Below are positions 34,868 to 45,711 of a stretch of 64,000 bases of DNA, one piece after another. The DNA is taken from NCBI GenBank assembly GCA_020466095.1, contig CM035809.1:6746723-6810722 (forward strand), in the 5' to 3' direction. The translations under genes and the position numbers were made by a program. This DNA comes from Chlorops oryzae. Lineage: Eukaryota > Arthropoda > Insecta > Diptera > Chloropidae. Below the pieces are notes generated by a model. The model was not told the origin of the DNA, made no database searches, and saw nothing but the letters and a program-made list of their open reading frames with translations. Each line of letters opens with the position of its first letter. The stretch's first letter is position 1.

Positions 34868-35576
34868 AAGTGGTACGAAAAAGAATTCGTTGGCTTATCA
34901 GATGACAAAACTAGGTCAGCGAATAGGTTTAAAAAAAATGAGGAAGGTCAGGATAGGCCAGCTAGTGGCGTATTTTAAGGTCAGCTAGAGCTAACCCCAT
35001 ATGCCCGGAAGCCTTGGCAGCGTAATAAAATGGGATCCGTTTTGCGCACAAGTTCGTGCAAAACAAAAATAAGTAGCTCCTTAAAGATAGTATTCTTTTA
35101 TTCTACTTTTCGAGTATTACGACATTTTTTTTAGACATTTTTTAACATCGTATGAAGAATCAATGATTTAAGTTCACAGAAAAATTTATTTTACCAAAGT
35201 AATTTACTTCAGCGTTGAAGCATCACCAAAGACATTTCCGGTAAGTGTTTTTTTTTTTTTTTACTTAAATTAAGGTTGAATTTCACTTTTTTTCGTTTTC
35301 AACGTTTTTAATTTTTTTAATTTTAATTTTTATTTGTTAAACAACAATTGAAATCTCACAACAAAAAGTGAACATTGAGCAACTCCTAACGCAGATAATT
35401 GTTCTCGCTATTGCCTTGGGAACTTTCACTCTAAAAAAAAAAAACACAAACCATTTCATGGCGTGAAACGATTAATTCGCATAACACTGAACATAAATAT
35501 TCTATGACATCACATACACTCATCCACAAACACCCACATTCACACAAAAGAATATGTAATTCAAAAAGTAATTTCA
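34868..35576. other. No gene seen
   Basis: Low-complexity T- and A-rich stretches (35249-35340). Contains the 3' flank of the protease homologue gene. Confidence 0.5.
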
Positions 35577-38500
35577 TTACGAGGACGCGAGTATGGTTTG
35601 TATCCAGGGCAGATAAGTTTGAACGTTAACGTAGACTCCAGGTATGGCGGTTGTACCGCAACCAATACCCCAAGCAACCAATCCGACGACATACCAAATG
35701 TTATTATTTTGGCATACCAAAGGAGAGCCGCCATCACCTGTGCACGCATCCTTTCCCGGTTCACCGCCAGCACACATAAAACTGGCATTGTCCAGTAAAA
35801 AGTACCCACCGAGTCGGGTATTCCTGAGCAACGTCTGACACAGGGTATTCGTTATGACCGGCACATCAACTTCACGCTGTATGGCCTGATAGGCCCCCGT
35901 CGGTCCGAAATCGCTCTTACCCCAACCGGAAACATAGCAACGTTGACCAACGAACTGCAAGTTGGGCAGACAAACTGTGCCGACCGTCGATTTCGTGGTG
36001 AGCGAAACGGCCGTGGCTAGGCGGACGATTGCGATGCTATTCTGAAGATTGGCGCTATTGAAATTCGGATGTATAAAGACATTGGCAACATCGACGTCCT
36101 GGGCTGGAATCGGTTCCGCTGTACTCGCTGCATCCCATTCGCCGACACGCACTTTGAAACTTCCAAGTCTGCGAGCGAGAAATTGATATTCACTTAGAGT
36201 TCTCTTTCCTTTGGATTGGTTGGTTGGATACTTACGCTAGATTATAGATCTTATGAGCAGCTGTTAGAACATGTTGTGATGTGATCAAGGCTCCTGATCC
36301 TAAGTACACATCAGCTTGTGTCAATAGGGCTACCTGCCATGGATATTCACCGAATTGTGCTTGCCCAGCATTTGCTGGCGTACTACCTGGAGGCGGTGAA
36401 TAGCTTCTTCCACACTGATAGGAGCCCGAATAACAGCATGAGACGAGACCATAGTTACATGTGTTCGTGGGTACCGTTGTTATGGTCGGTGATATTTGCT
36501 GAATGAACAAATAAATATCATAAAAAACAGTATATCAACTTACTTAGATCCCTGAAAGGGTATTGAAAGTTAATAGAGCTCTTCACTCACGCTATTGACG
36601 ATTCGTATATCGATTATACCGCTGCCATCGGTTGGCAATGTGGGTACAGTATTCGTGCAAGATCCTGATGGAACACAAACGCAATACGATGGAGTTGTTA
36701 TAAATCCACCCGGAGACACAGTGTTCGTGATTAATTGACGCTGAATATCTAAAAAGGAAATGAAACGGATTTCGAATTATGACCGGAGGAAATAAAACAC
36801 AAACAATGTTATGGCTATGATTACAATAGCGGTATCAAGAAGCTTGCCGGGGACTTTCAAGGTGATGCATAAAATAAACGAGTTTGCGGGATGGGCATTT
36901 GAAAAGTGTAAATTTTCCAGAAATTAGGTACCCGGTTCATATTTAACCCAAACATATTTATACAGTTGGAAATCGCAAACAATGTGGGTGCAACAGTCTA
37001 TTTGACGATGGTAAATAAAAAGCTCTCAATTTCTAAATTGACAACAAATTAAGACTGAACGACCAAATAAAAAAATTACATTGACGTGTTATGGAAAAAT
37101 TATGACAGCATGGTTTTCTGCGGGCATTAAAGGTTGAACATGAAATAGGTTAACAAGGGTAACACCTTTGTGTAATTTTATGTTACACTTGCCGCCTTAC
37201 TTCGGGGAGTTTCAATGCAACAATGTTTCTCTAATTGAGTGGAAATTTATAATGGGTAAGAGAATATATTACAAAATATTTCTCTCTCATTAAATTTGTT
37301 ACATTTTCTAGGGCACCTTAAATACTATAATAGGTGTGTATTAATATCTACTTTATCATGGCTATTGTTATTAGTATTATTATTTATTTATTTATTTATG
37401 ACGGCCTCTGTGACGTATTTGGTTGAGCGAGTCCATAAAAAACAACGAAGGGTTATGGTAGTTTAAGCCAGTAGGAGGTCGGCACTATAATGGGTCAAGC
37501 CAGATTTTGATATAATACAGCTTCCGGACGATATTGGGGCATTAATTTTAATAAGATGTAGATATGTTCTGGGAGTGTTGTGCTGAGGTCATAGGCAGCC
37601 TATGTTTTGAATTTTAATATTCTACGCCTTTCCGTGCGGAACTTTTAAAACACCTTCATTTGTGGTCATGACAATAGGTAGAATACATGCCCATTCTCAG
37701 TTAAGATCATCCTCAAGGCCCAACATATCTATTATACTTAGTATTTACGTATCAAATTTAATATTGATTGGCCCAGCTGTTTTGGGGAGCATGTCTAAAT
37801 CGACATTAATCATTACTATTTTTATTTTTAAGGCAGGGAGACCCCATTTAAGGGTCATGGGCTGATAAAAGGCTGTCAAAAAATGGACCCTAGGTCGGAG
37901 TTTTGCTGACACAAATCCAGGAAACCCGTTGAGAAAAAAAAGGGGAAAGTTTTTTAGTGAAAACACAGCACATCCAGCTGCGGGATTTTAGACCTCCTCT
38001 TGTCTTCTAAAATTTTATTCTTTCTGTTTACATTTTTGTTAATTATTATGTGTACTCTCTCTTAAACGGACACCTATGGGAGGAAACTATAGTGTAATTT
38101 CTCCTTCCGGACACCCCTATTAAGCGAACAACTCTCTTAAACAGACACCTTTTTAGGAATGCGCTAGTATTGCTGCTTGTAAAATAGTTTCCTCTTAAGC
38201 TGGCACCCCTATTAAGCGGACATATTTTTCGGTCCCAAAGGATCGAAAGCGAGAGAGAGATAGATAGAGAGAGAGAGAGAGTGAGAGAGAAAGAGAGAGA
38301 GAGAGAGTTCACTGTATTTGAGAAGCAGCAATACTAAAGCATTCCCTAAAATGGTGTCCGTTTAAGAAGGGTCTCCAGAAGGAGAGCGTACATTGTATAT
38401 GAGTTCATTATGCAATTTGAGTTGCTATATAGCAGGTATTCCCTAAATGAAAAACTTTTAAGTCTGGAATTCTTATATCTGAGGTATACTGTAAAACAAC

Positions 38501-38646
38501 GGTAGGTACTTTACACCTACCTGTAGATCCTTGAGGTGGCGTTGCTAGCATGGTGGTAGGTGTTGCTACTTGTTGTTGTTGTGGTTGTTGTTGTTGTTGT
38601 GGTTGTTGTTGTTGTGGTTGTTGTTGTTGTGGTTGTTGTTGTGGTG

Positions 38647-38684
<38 letters not shown>

Positions 38685-38836
38685 CTTGCGGACACTTGCA
38701 CTGGACTTTGAGTCGAAAATGGATTGTCACTAAAGGTGAATGCCGGTGATTTGACCGGATTCAAACTATCGAATGTAAATCCATTCGAAAATATCGCATT
38801 GCAAGCGAGCACAAAATATATTTTAATATAAACCAT
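35577..38836 (-). CDS. CLIP-domain serine protease homologue (inactive)
   Basis: Four exons on the minus strand: 38836-38521, 36748-36591, 36498-36236 and 36168-35577. Phases join to about 442 residues. Residues 1-19 are a signal peptide; 52-90 are a poly-Gln/Pro linker; 128-180 are a six-cysteine CLIP domain (CVC, SC, then TC.....CC); 203-442 are the trypsin-like domain. His is kept (LTAAH, H240). The Asp position is Ser (NSIAIV, S290) and the catalytic Ser position is Gly (GDGGSP, G392), so it cannot cleave peptides. Cys42 and Cys58 are both absent. CLIPA/PPAF-2-type homologues act as cofactors in prophenoloxidase activation; Drosophila scarface and CG5390 are other relatives I considered. 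Intron 1 is 1.77 kb and holds repeats. The inferred role is a secreted adaptor in immune or matrix proteolysis. Confidence 0.9.
37376..37870 (-). mobile_element. Possible non-LTR remnant with TAAA tail in intron
   Basis: On the minus strand the sequence ends in repeated TAAATAAATAAA followed by AT-rich DNA, as at 34557. No reverse transcriptase motif is readable, so this is a weak call for a decayed 3' end. It lies in intron 1 of the protease homologue. Confidence 0.3.
38046..38376. mobile_element. Palindromic MITE in intron 1 of the protease homologue
   Basis: The block around 38130-38185 (CTTAAACAGACACC, TAGTATTGCTGCTT) and the one at 38318-38376 (reverse-complemented CTTAAACGGACACC, TAGTATTGCTGCTT) form a stem of about 55 bp. 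Further GGACACC/TTAAGCGGACA steps lie between. The loop holds the GA microsatellite. Confidence 0.65.
38243..38308. repeat. (GA)n microsatellite
   Basis: GAGA tract with GATA interruptions in the loop of the palindromic element. Confidence 0.9.
38569..38684 (-). repeat. CAA/CAG-type repeat coding for poly-Gln
   Basis: In-frame CAA repeats with occasional CCA in exon 1 of the protease homologue; they encode the Gln/Pro linker. Length is likely to vary between individuals. Confidence 0.9.
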
Positions 38837-39738
38837 TTTCAAATCCTTTTTTCCGTTATTCTTCTTCGCTTAATTCACTTTCACCTTCGACGAACAGAAA
38901 TTTCCCCGAAATATTCCACAGAATTTACTTTCGCCGCGTCGAATGTTTTCCAGCGACTGCTCGATGGGAAATTGGAGTTGCGAAATTTATAGGAAAATCG
39001 ACGGACGCTGCTACAACAACAATAGCGTTAAAATTTCCCAAGTTGAAAAAAAAAAAACAAATACACAATTGGACAATTAGAGAACAAAACTTTATGAAAA
39101 AGTACTTCGACTACGCTCCGCTAACTCTCACTCACGCATGTGTGGGATTTTCCGACCGGCCAAAATTGATTGCAACCGACATTCGAACGATGAATTGAAA
39201 AGGGAATTTTTTTTTGTTCTCCTTCATGCTTTTTGTTTATTTTTCTTGAAAAAAAAAAACGAAATTTTCAAAAACGAATGAAATGGATTTTTTTTTAATG
39301 CAATTCTCCTGGCGGTATGACTATTACCTTGAAGTCGAAATGAACAATTCAATGTTGCACTGCGCATTGGGATGAACGTTCTTTGGTATCTAATTCGATT
39401 TAAATAACTTAATTGTTTAATAGTTTGAAAAAAACCATTTACCCATTTTATTTATTTTCTTTCTTTTTTGAAAAAAGTAAAAAAAAAACCTAAATAAATA
39501 ATTTCGTTTGTAAATCACACAGCGAAGGTTATTGAGTATACAATTTTAAAGCGATATTAAACTTGATTGAGCTATTTATTGATTGAATAATGCTTCGAAA
39601 TCGCCAAAAACATATTTCAAAATTTGTTGAAATGACTTTTGGCGGGAAATGGAATATTTAGTCGAAAAATTTTTATACAAAATTTTACTCAAGAAATCAA
39701 AATCTTCTATTTAAAAAAGATCGATATAGTCAACAGAG
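38837..39738. other. Promoter side of the protease homologue; no other gene
   Basis: The first few hundred bases should hold the minus-strand promoter, but I see no convincing TATA-initiator pair. The rest is AT-rich up to the mariner copy. Confidence 0.4.
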
Positions 39739-39740
39739 TA

Positions 39741-40992
39741 ACAGGTTGGCTGATAAGTCCCCGGTCTGACACATAGATGGCGTCGCTAGTATTAAATGCA
39801 TATTATTTTTATATAGGGGCAACCTTCAAATGATTCGTGTCAAAATTTGACGTCTGTAAGTCAATTAGTTTGTGAGATAGAGCGTCTTTTGTGAACTTTT
39901 GTTATTGTGAAAAAAATGGAAAAAAAGGAATTTCGTGTTTTGATAAAATACTGTTTTCTGAAGGGAAAAAATACAGTGGAAGCAAAAACTTGGCTTGATA
40001 ATGAGTTTCCGGACTCTGCCCCAGGAAAATCAACAATAATTGATTGGTATGCAAAATTCAAGCGTGGTGAAATGAGCACGGAGGACGGTGAACGCAGTGG
40101 ACGCCCGAAAGAGGTGGTTACCGACGAAAACATCAAAAAAATTCACAAAATGATTTTGAATGACCGTAAAATGAAGTTGATCGAGATAGCAGAGGCCTTA
40201 AAGATATCAAAGGAACATGTTGGTCATATCATTCATCAATATTTGGATATGAAAAAGCTCTGTGCAAAATGGGTGCCGCGCGAGCTCACATTTGACCAAA
40301 ACCAACAACGTGTTGATGATTCTGAGCGGTGTTTGCAGCTGTTAACTCGCAATACACCCGAGTTTTTGCGTCGATATGTGACAATGGATGAAACATGGCT
40401 ATATCACTACACTCCTGAGTCCAATCGACAGTCGGCTGAGTGGACAGCGATCGGTGAACCGTCTCCGAAGCGTGGAAAGACTCAAAAGTCCGCTGGCAAA
40501 GTAATGGCCTCTGTTTTTTGGGATGGGCATGGAATAATTTTTATCAATTATCTTGAGAAGGGAAAAACCATCAACAGTGACTATTATATGTCGTTATTGG
40601 AGCGTTTGAAGGTCGAAATCGCGGCAAAACGTCCCCATATGAAGAAGAAAAAAGTGTTGTTCCACCAAGACAACGCACCGTGCCACAAGTCATTGAGAAC
40701 GATGGCAAAAATTCATGAATTAGGCTTCGAATTGCTTCCCCACCCACCGTATTCTCCAGATCTGGCCCCCAGCGACTTTTTCTTGTTCTCAGACCTCAAA
40801 AGGATGGTCGCAGGGAAAATATTTGGCTGCAATGAAGAGGTGATCGCCGAAACTGAGGCCTATTTTGTGGCAAAACCGAAGGAGTACTACCAAAATGGTA
40901 TCAAAAAATTGGAAGGTCGTTATAATCGTTGTATCGCTCTTGAAGGGAACTATGTTGATCGAAAAATTTCTATCTTCGACAAAAATGTTTAA
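39741..40992 (+). mobile_element. Himar1-like mariner (irritans group), right end missing
   Basis: The left TIR ACAGGTTGGCTGATAAGTCC begins directly after a TA and continues CCCGGTCT, as in Himar1. The transposase frame starts 175 bp inside. After the transposase no inverted copy of the TIR (expected GGACTTATCA..CAACCTGT) is seen up to about 41800, so the element is truncated or joined to other sequence on the right. One TIR alone would not support transposition. Confidence 0.85.
39916..40992 (+). CDS. Mariner transposase, Himar1-like, with C-terminal read-through
   Basis: I start at ATG 39916 (MEKKEFRVL); an upstream in-frame GTG is not a start. There are 358 residues: 348 match the usual mariner length, ending GNYVD, and ten more (RKISIFDKNV) come from sequence beyond the normal stop. 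The N-terminal half has the helix-turn-helix DNA-binding parts (residues ~1-112) and the linker WVPRELT. The catalytic D,D(34)D triad is intact at D158 (MDETW), D252 (HQDNAPCH) and D287 (YSPDLAPSDFF) by my count. No stop or frameshift. From memory it differs from Himar1 at only a modest number of positions. It may make an active enzyme, but the tail and the lost right TIR make that uncertain. Confidence 0.9.
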   Translation: MEKKEFRVLIKYCFLKGKNTVEAKTWLDNEFPDSAPGKSTIIDWYAKFKRGEMSTEDGERSGRPKEVVTDENIKKIHKMILNDRKMKLIEIAEALKISKEHVGHIIHQYLDMKKLCAKWVPRELTFDQNQQRVDDSERCLQLLTRNTPEFLRRYVTMDETWLYHYTPESNRQSAEWTAIGEPSPKRGKTQKSAGKVMASVFWDGHGIIFINYLEKGKTINSDYYMSLLERLKVEIAAKRPHMKKKKVLFHQDNAPCHKSLRTMAKIHELGFELLPHPPYSPDLAPSDFFLFSDLKRMVAGKIFGCNEEVIAETEAYFVAKPKEYYQNGIKKLEGRYNRCIALEGNYVDRKISIFDKNV

Positions 40993-41143
40993 TTTTCCAC
41001 ATAGTAGAAAATTAAAAATTTTAGTCGACGATAGAACATTTTCGATTCTCTATCAGTAGTCGACAATCATAATAGGGGTGATTGCAAAAACAAAGGTATT
41101 GATATTCTCTTGCTAATGGTATGTTAAGTTTTTATCTCGAGTA

Positions 41144-41301
41144 CAGTGCCGTAGCAATTCTGTTTTGCGTGGGGCGGCAAAATTATTTTTCCAATTTGCG
41201 TGGGGGGAAAAATTATTTTTTCAATTTTATTCATGGGCAAAAACAAAAATGCGTGGGGGGGGGCAAAGCCCCCTCTTGCCCCTATGGTTGCTACGGCACT
41301 G
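41144..41301. mobile_element. hAT-like MITE, 158 bp
   Basis: Ends CAGTGCCGTAGCAATTC and, reverse-complemented, CAGTGCCGTAGCAACCA. They are flanked by CTCGAGTA and CTTGAGTA, an 8-bp duplication with one mismatch. The inside is G-rich (GCGTGGGG repeats). Confidence 0.8.
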
Positions 41302-41309
41302 CTTGAGTA

Positions 41310-42264
41310 TCAAGGTTTTGAATTTATAGCAAAATTTCTTAAGGGGTCAGAATTCGACCACTTTCCCCTACACATTTTTTTGGCTCGCTTAAGGGGATGG
41401 TATAGTTTTAGAGCCGAAAAAACAAGGTATGTTTTCATGATTTATTTTGTGGAGACATGAATAATTTTGGTGTATTTATTTCATATAAATCTTATAGCTT
41501 TACGTCTAAGGTATCGTTGAAAGAAAAAAAATTGAAATTATTGATAAACATATCAGTGGCAGCGATTCTCCGGAGGCGCCTCGAGAAAAAGTTGAGTTGC
41601 GGTGAACACGATAGAGGGTTAACGGATCATCTGAGAAAAAAAATGCAAACATGTTTTAGAAAAGAAAATGTTCCGAGGTAGCATCTTGGTCCTTTTTTTA
41701 ATTTTTTTTTTTTTTTTATTGTTTTGGAGTAAATTTTTTGATTTTTGCTTAAAAATTTAGGTTAGTTTATTTTTTATATAGAAAAAAATAAAATGAAAGT
41801 AATAAAAAAGGCCAGGATGTTACCTGCGTATTTATGAGTAGAAAAATTACAACAAATTTTAAATCGATCGGTCAAGTGATTTTGCAGCATCGTGTTCACC
41901 GACTTCAAAAATGTCGTTTTCCACAAAAGTTTTTTTTTTTTGGCCGAACAAATTCAGGTGGGACAAACGCTTTGAAACGCTGTATCTTGGTATCCGCTAC
42001 CACGATTTCCTTGAAATTTTTCCACAATACTACAATAAAAAAAATAAAATAAAAAATCGTCTTAAAATATTTTTTTCATTTACCATCCCTTTAAAAGAAA
42101 ATACACTGCAATTAGTTTTTTTTTTTCTCAATTTGGGGAAAAAAATATTCAACGTTGACGTCTAAAAACGCTATTAAGAAGCATCCGGATACAGTTTTTG
42201 TGCTGTAAGGAGCTATTAAGTTTTCTTTTTCCTCCATTTTAATCAAAAAAGTTTCACAAAAAGT
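41310..42264. other. No gene seen
   Basis: Poly-T and poly-A tracts and short lysine-rich frames only. Confidence 0.45.
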
Positions 42265-42580
42265 GCACTAGTTTGGGAGCTATAGGCCTGATATTGTAAA
42301 AAGAAGTAAGAAAAATTGTTAAATATTTGAGACATTTTCTAATTGTATCTAATAGATTTAATGTTTACGGGTCAGTTATTACTAAATTTCTATTCTTCAT
42401 ATCTGAGGCTATAACTTTGTCATAGATAGGAAATTAAAATATTAAACCGTTTACCAGACATAGCCGTAAGAAAATGCGTAACTTAATTCACGGCCGCACT
42501 TTTTAAGATCGATTTAAAATTGACCTCTAGCCAATCAACCTAAACCATTTATCTAGTAATATTAGGAACTGAAGTCAAAA
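42265..42580 (+). repeat. Member of the dispersed family at 14090-15260
   Basis: Shares GGGAGCTATAGGCC, GGGTCAGTTATTACTAAA, AAATTAAAATATTAAACCG, ATAGCCGTAAG and AGGAACTGAAGTCAAAATTT with both arms of the inverted repeat near 14-15 kb. Diverged; no coding capacity. Confidence 0.6.
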
Positions 42581-43267
42581 TTTTATCTACATTCGATGAC
42601 TTCAAATATGTTGCACAGTGTAATTAATGGGCGGCCTTTTGATCTCTCTTTTCAAATGAATTCACGCCTCGATAAAATCGTGTTAATAGTGACAATCGAA
42701 ATAATTGCAATGCCTGAAAGCGTTCAATTTTCACACAAACGATCAATTAAAAGTGAGCAATTTATCAACGTTGATCTTTTATAAGCAATTAATCATTTTG
42801 TCAAGATTTAATCAGATTAATTTGACAATCGAGCAAACTGAATGGCATCGAAATTGCGATAAAACTTATAAAATATTACAAAATTAACGTCATATGCAAA
42901 TAATTGAAAGGGAAAATCTAAAATTTATATAATGTCCTTGAAATGAATAAATAAAATTTTCTCCTTTTAATGTTACCATTATTATTCATTTCCAATAGCG
43001 CTGAAATTCCAGAAAATATTCAACAAATGCATACGTATGGAACCAAGTAGAATCAAATCCGCAGTCGATTAAAATTGAACTGTTTTAACGGACTTTTTTC
43101 TATCCTTAATTCAGCATTAAGGAGGAAGGAATGTTTTAGTTTGCGCATTCCTTTCCCACATTCGTTTCTGGCATCAACCTTTGAGGAACTTTTTTCACCA
43201 AAAAATTTATCTTGGAAAAAATTTGGCTAAAGAGGTTTTTGAAATGACCGATTCATTGGGTTCCATA

Positions 43268-43573
43268 GGGGTCGTCCATATATTACGTCATCATACAGGG
43301 GGGTGGAGGGGGTCACGCGAATGATGACGCTTGATGATGAGGGGGAGGGGGGTCAATCCGCAATGATCACATCATCATCTCTATCTTATAAGAAATCACT
43401 ATTAAACTATATTTTGAAGAAATTAATTTCTATTTACTTGTGAAATAATAAAGAGCTCAAAGATGATGTCAAACAAGGGGGGAGGGGGTTCTGGACGATG
43501 ACGATTGATGATAAGGGGGAGGAGCGGGTCTAAAATGGTCAAAATCATGCTGACGTAATATATGGACGGCCCC
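43268..43573. mobile_element. MITE, 306 bp (GGGGYCGTCC ends)
   Basis: Ends GGGGTCGTCCATATATTACG and, reverse-complemented, GGGGCCGTCCATATATTACG, flanked by ATA on both sides. The 3-bp duplication suggests a PIF/Harbinger-type origin. Inside are GATGATG and GGGGGAG tracts. Confidence 0.8.
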
Positions 43574-43867
43574 ATAGGTATTCCAGTGTTTTTCGAAACC
43601 AGCAATTAGCAGTGAAGTTATCTTTCCAAAACCCCAACGTTTAGAAAATTGAAAACTTCTTTTTTGCACTGAATATCTTAAAACCGTAAAAAATTTGGTT
43701 CATTGCTTTTTATGTATAGCCGTTAGAAATTTTTTGGTTTTTAAATTTTTTAAGCCACATACATTAGATCGAGTTTTCGAGAATTTAATGTAAATTGACT
43801 TGTTACGAAAAATTCTATAACAGTTTTATTTGTTCCATCAAAAACTGCATATTTTAAAAGCTGCTTT

Positions 43868-44006
43868 TCTTCTTCTTCTTCTGGCCTACTAAAATCTCCC
43901 GGCCCATCCCGGGGTCCGCAAAACGCGACCAGCTCCTCCATTTTGCTCTATCGGCCGCATCATCCGAGGTGAGTCCTACAGCCTCAAGGTCCAATTTTAC
44001 TGTGTC
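43868..44006 (-). pseudogene. RTE-type retrotransposon C-terminal fragment
   Basis: On the minus strand a frame reads DTVKLDLEAVGLTSDDAADR, AKWRSWSRFADPG, the end of the RTE-type polyprotein (D...DL...G.....A.DRAKWR...ADPG), followed by an AAG-repeat tail. The rest of the element is absent. Confidence 0.65.
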
Positions 44007-44736
44007 CATCTTTAGAAAAGAAACTTCTTCTTATAAAGCCCCATTTGCCCATTTTCATTGAAACGATGTCCAAACTTTCATATACTACGTTTATGCATCA
44101 TTTTAACCCAGGTATATTCAACTCAAGTCAATTCAACCCCCTCGCATAAACGCTCTTTATAACCGGGTTAGAGAATTTACTCGGGTTAAATATACACATT
44201 TATTTAAAGTGGGTAGAAAATTCAACTCGAGAGCTTAGGCAAATCCGATGTAACAAGTGATTTGAGTGCCTTGCACACTTTTAGTCATGCATTGTAATGT
44301 ATGTCCCATACATCTATATCTCTAAAAACATAATATTCGTGTATGTCATTCCGCATCGCTGTGTCAGTGCCTCTTTAGAATAAAACTGGGTTAATCTTTC
44401 AACTCAAGTTTAAAATTGCCTGTTTACGCTCACGTTTTCTATCCGGTTTGAATATACCTGGTGCATAAACATAGTAATAGATTTCTTCTTAACTTCAGAC
44501 TCTCCAGATATTAGTATTAACAGCCCATTTGCCACAAATTTGGATTATCCGTCTGATCACACAGCCATTAAATTAAACATTTTTATCAATAAGACCAATT
44601 CCAGATAAAACTGAATTTTTTAACTTCAATAGAACTAAATTTGAATCTGCATGTTTCAGTACAGGTTTTAAAACAATTGACTGAATGATTCAATCAGACT
44701 GAATGTTTGTGTGGCGCTTAAAATACTTATGTTCAC

Positions 44737-44744
44737 TATCGATA
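44737..44744. promoter_or_regulatory. DRE-type motif, isolated
   Basis: Perfect TATCGATA within CTATCGATAG. It lies about 0.97 kb upstream of the SERF ATG with no gene start seen beside it. Confidence 0.25.
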
Positions 44745-44816
44745 GTTTTCGAATTCTACACGAAAAGAAATGAACATTCTACCGAGTACCTATTTATATA
44801 TATAATTTTTAATAGA

Positions 44817-45075
44817 GGCCATTTACACGTTAAGACATTTCGATAATGAAACACACTTTATGATGGCTAAGGGCGCACGGGGATGTGGTATGGTAGCGTT
44901 TTTCTCTCTTCCCCCTGCCTCCCGTGCCATCGAAAATTTGTTTTATTTTCATATCAAAATTCGGGCTTTTTGTCAATAATTTTAATTTTAATTTTAATTT
45001 TTATCATTACACATAGTAATTTTTAGGCAATCAGAATTTGTTTCATTATCGAAATGTCTTAACGTGTAAATAGCG
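44817..45075. mobile_element. hAT-like MITE, 259 bp
   Basis: A perfect 33-bp inverted repeat (ATTTACACGTTAAGACATTT, continuing CGATAATGAAACA) sits at both ends, extended outward as GGCC on the left and GC on the right. The flanks share TAATAG, consistent with an imperfect 8-bp duplication. Confidence 0.75.
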
Positions 45076-45564
45076 TAATAGGAATGTCGATTTTTAGAAA
45101 ATAATTCAATGTTCAATGAATCGATCGATCAATAAATCAATCAATCAATAGTTTCAAATCTTTCTCATATACTCTGGAGAGTATCAAATAAATATTGCTA
45201 TATGAGTGTTGAATGTATCCAATTTAAGAATTTCTCGCTAATAGACACCTCCTTTTATTCCCCTATCTGAGAGGAATATTGGGTTCAAATTAACTCAAAG
45301 TTGACGAAAATTATCTCTTTAGATGAAGGCTCATATACTAGTCAATTGTTGACCGTCACTTCTTTTCGTTTATTCCCTTTTGTATCTGCATTCGTGTATA
45401 CACGTAAGCAAAAGAGCAAAAAACGATTGAACGATTATGTGCCTCTCAATTTTTCTCTACTTCCCCGCTTTTCGCTCACCCAGAAAGTCAAAAATCGAAC
45501 GTCAAAAATTGACTAGTGTAAAAGTGCTCATCGCGACTGTCGCAAATAATCGATTTTTTCGATG

Positions 45565-45572
45565 TATCGATA
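45565..45572 (+). promoter_or_regulatory. DRE core-promoter motif of the SERF gene
   Basis: TATCGATA, about 140 bp before the start codon, surrounded by more ATCGAT-like steps (AATCGATTTTTTCGATG). DRE is typical of TATA-less housekeeping promoters in flies, which suits a broadly expressed gene. Confidence 0.6.
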
Positions 45573-45711
45573 GTCCATCGACATCTCCAGCACTCGAAAA
45601 ACTTCACTTTTCAATAGATCTGAATAAAAATTAGAAAAAGCAAGGAGAGTTGAACATATTTTTTCCGAATTCCTGCGCACGGAAAAGGAGCAAAATCGTT
45701 AAGTAACAAAA

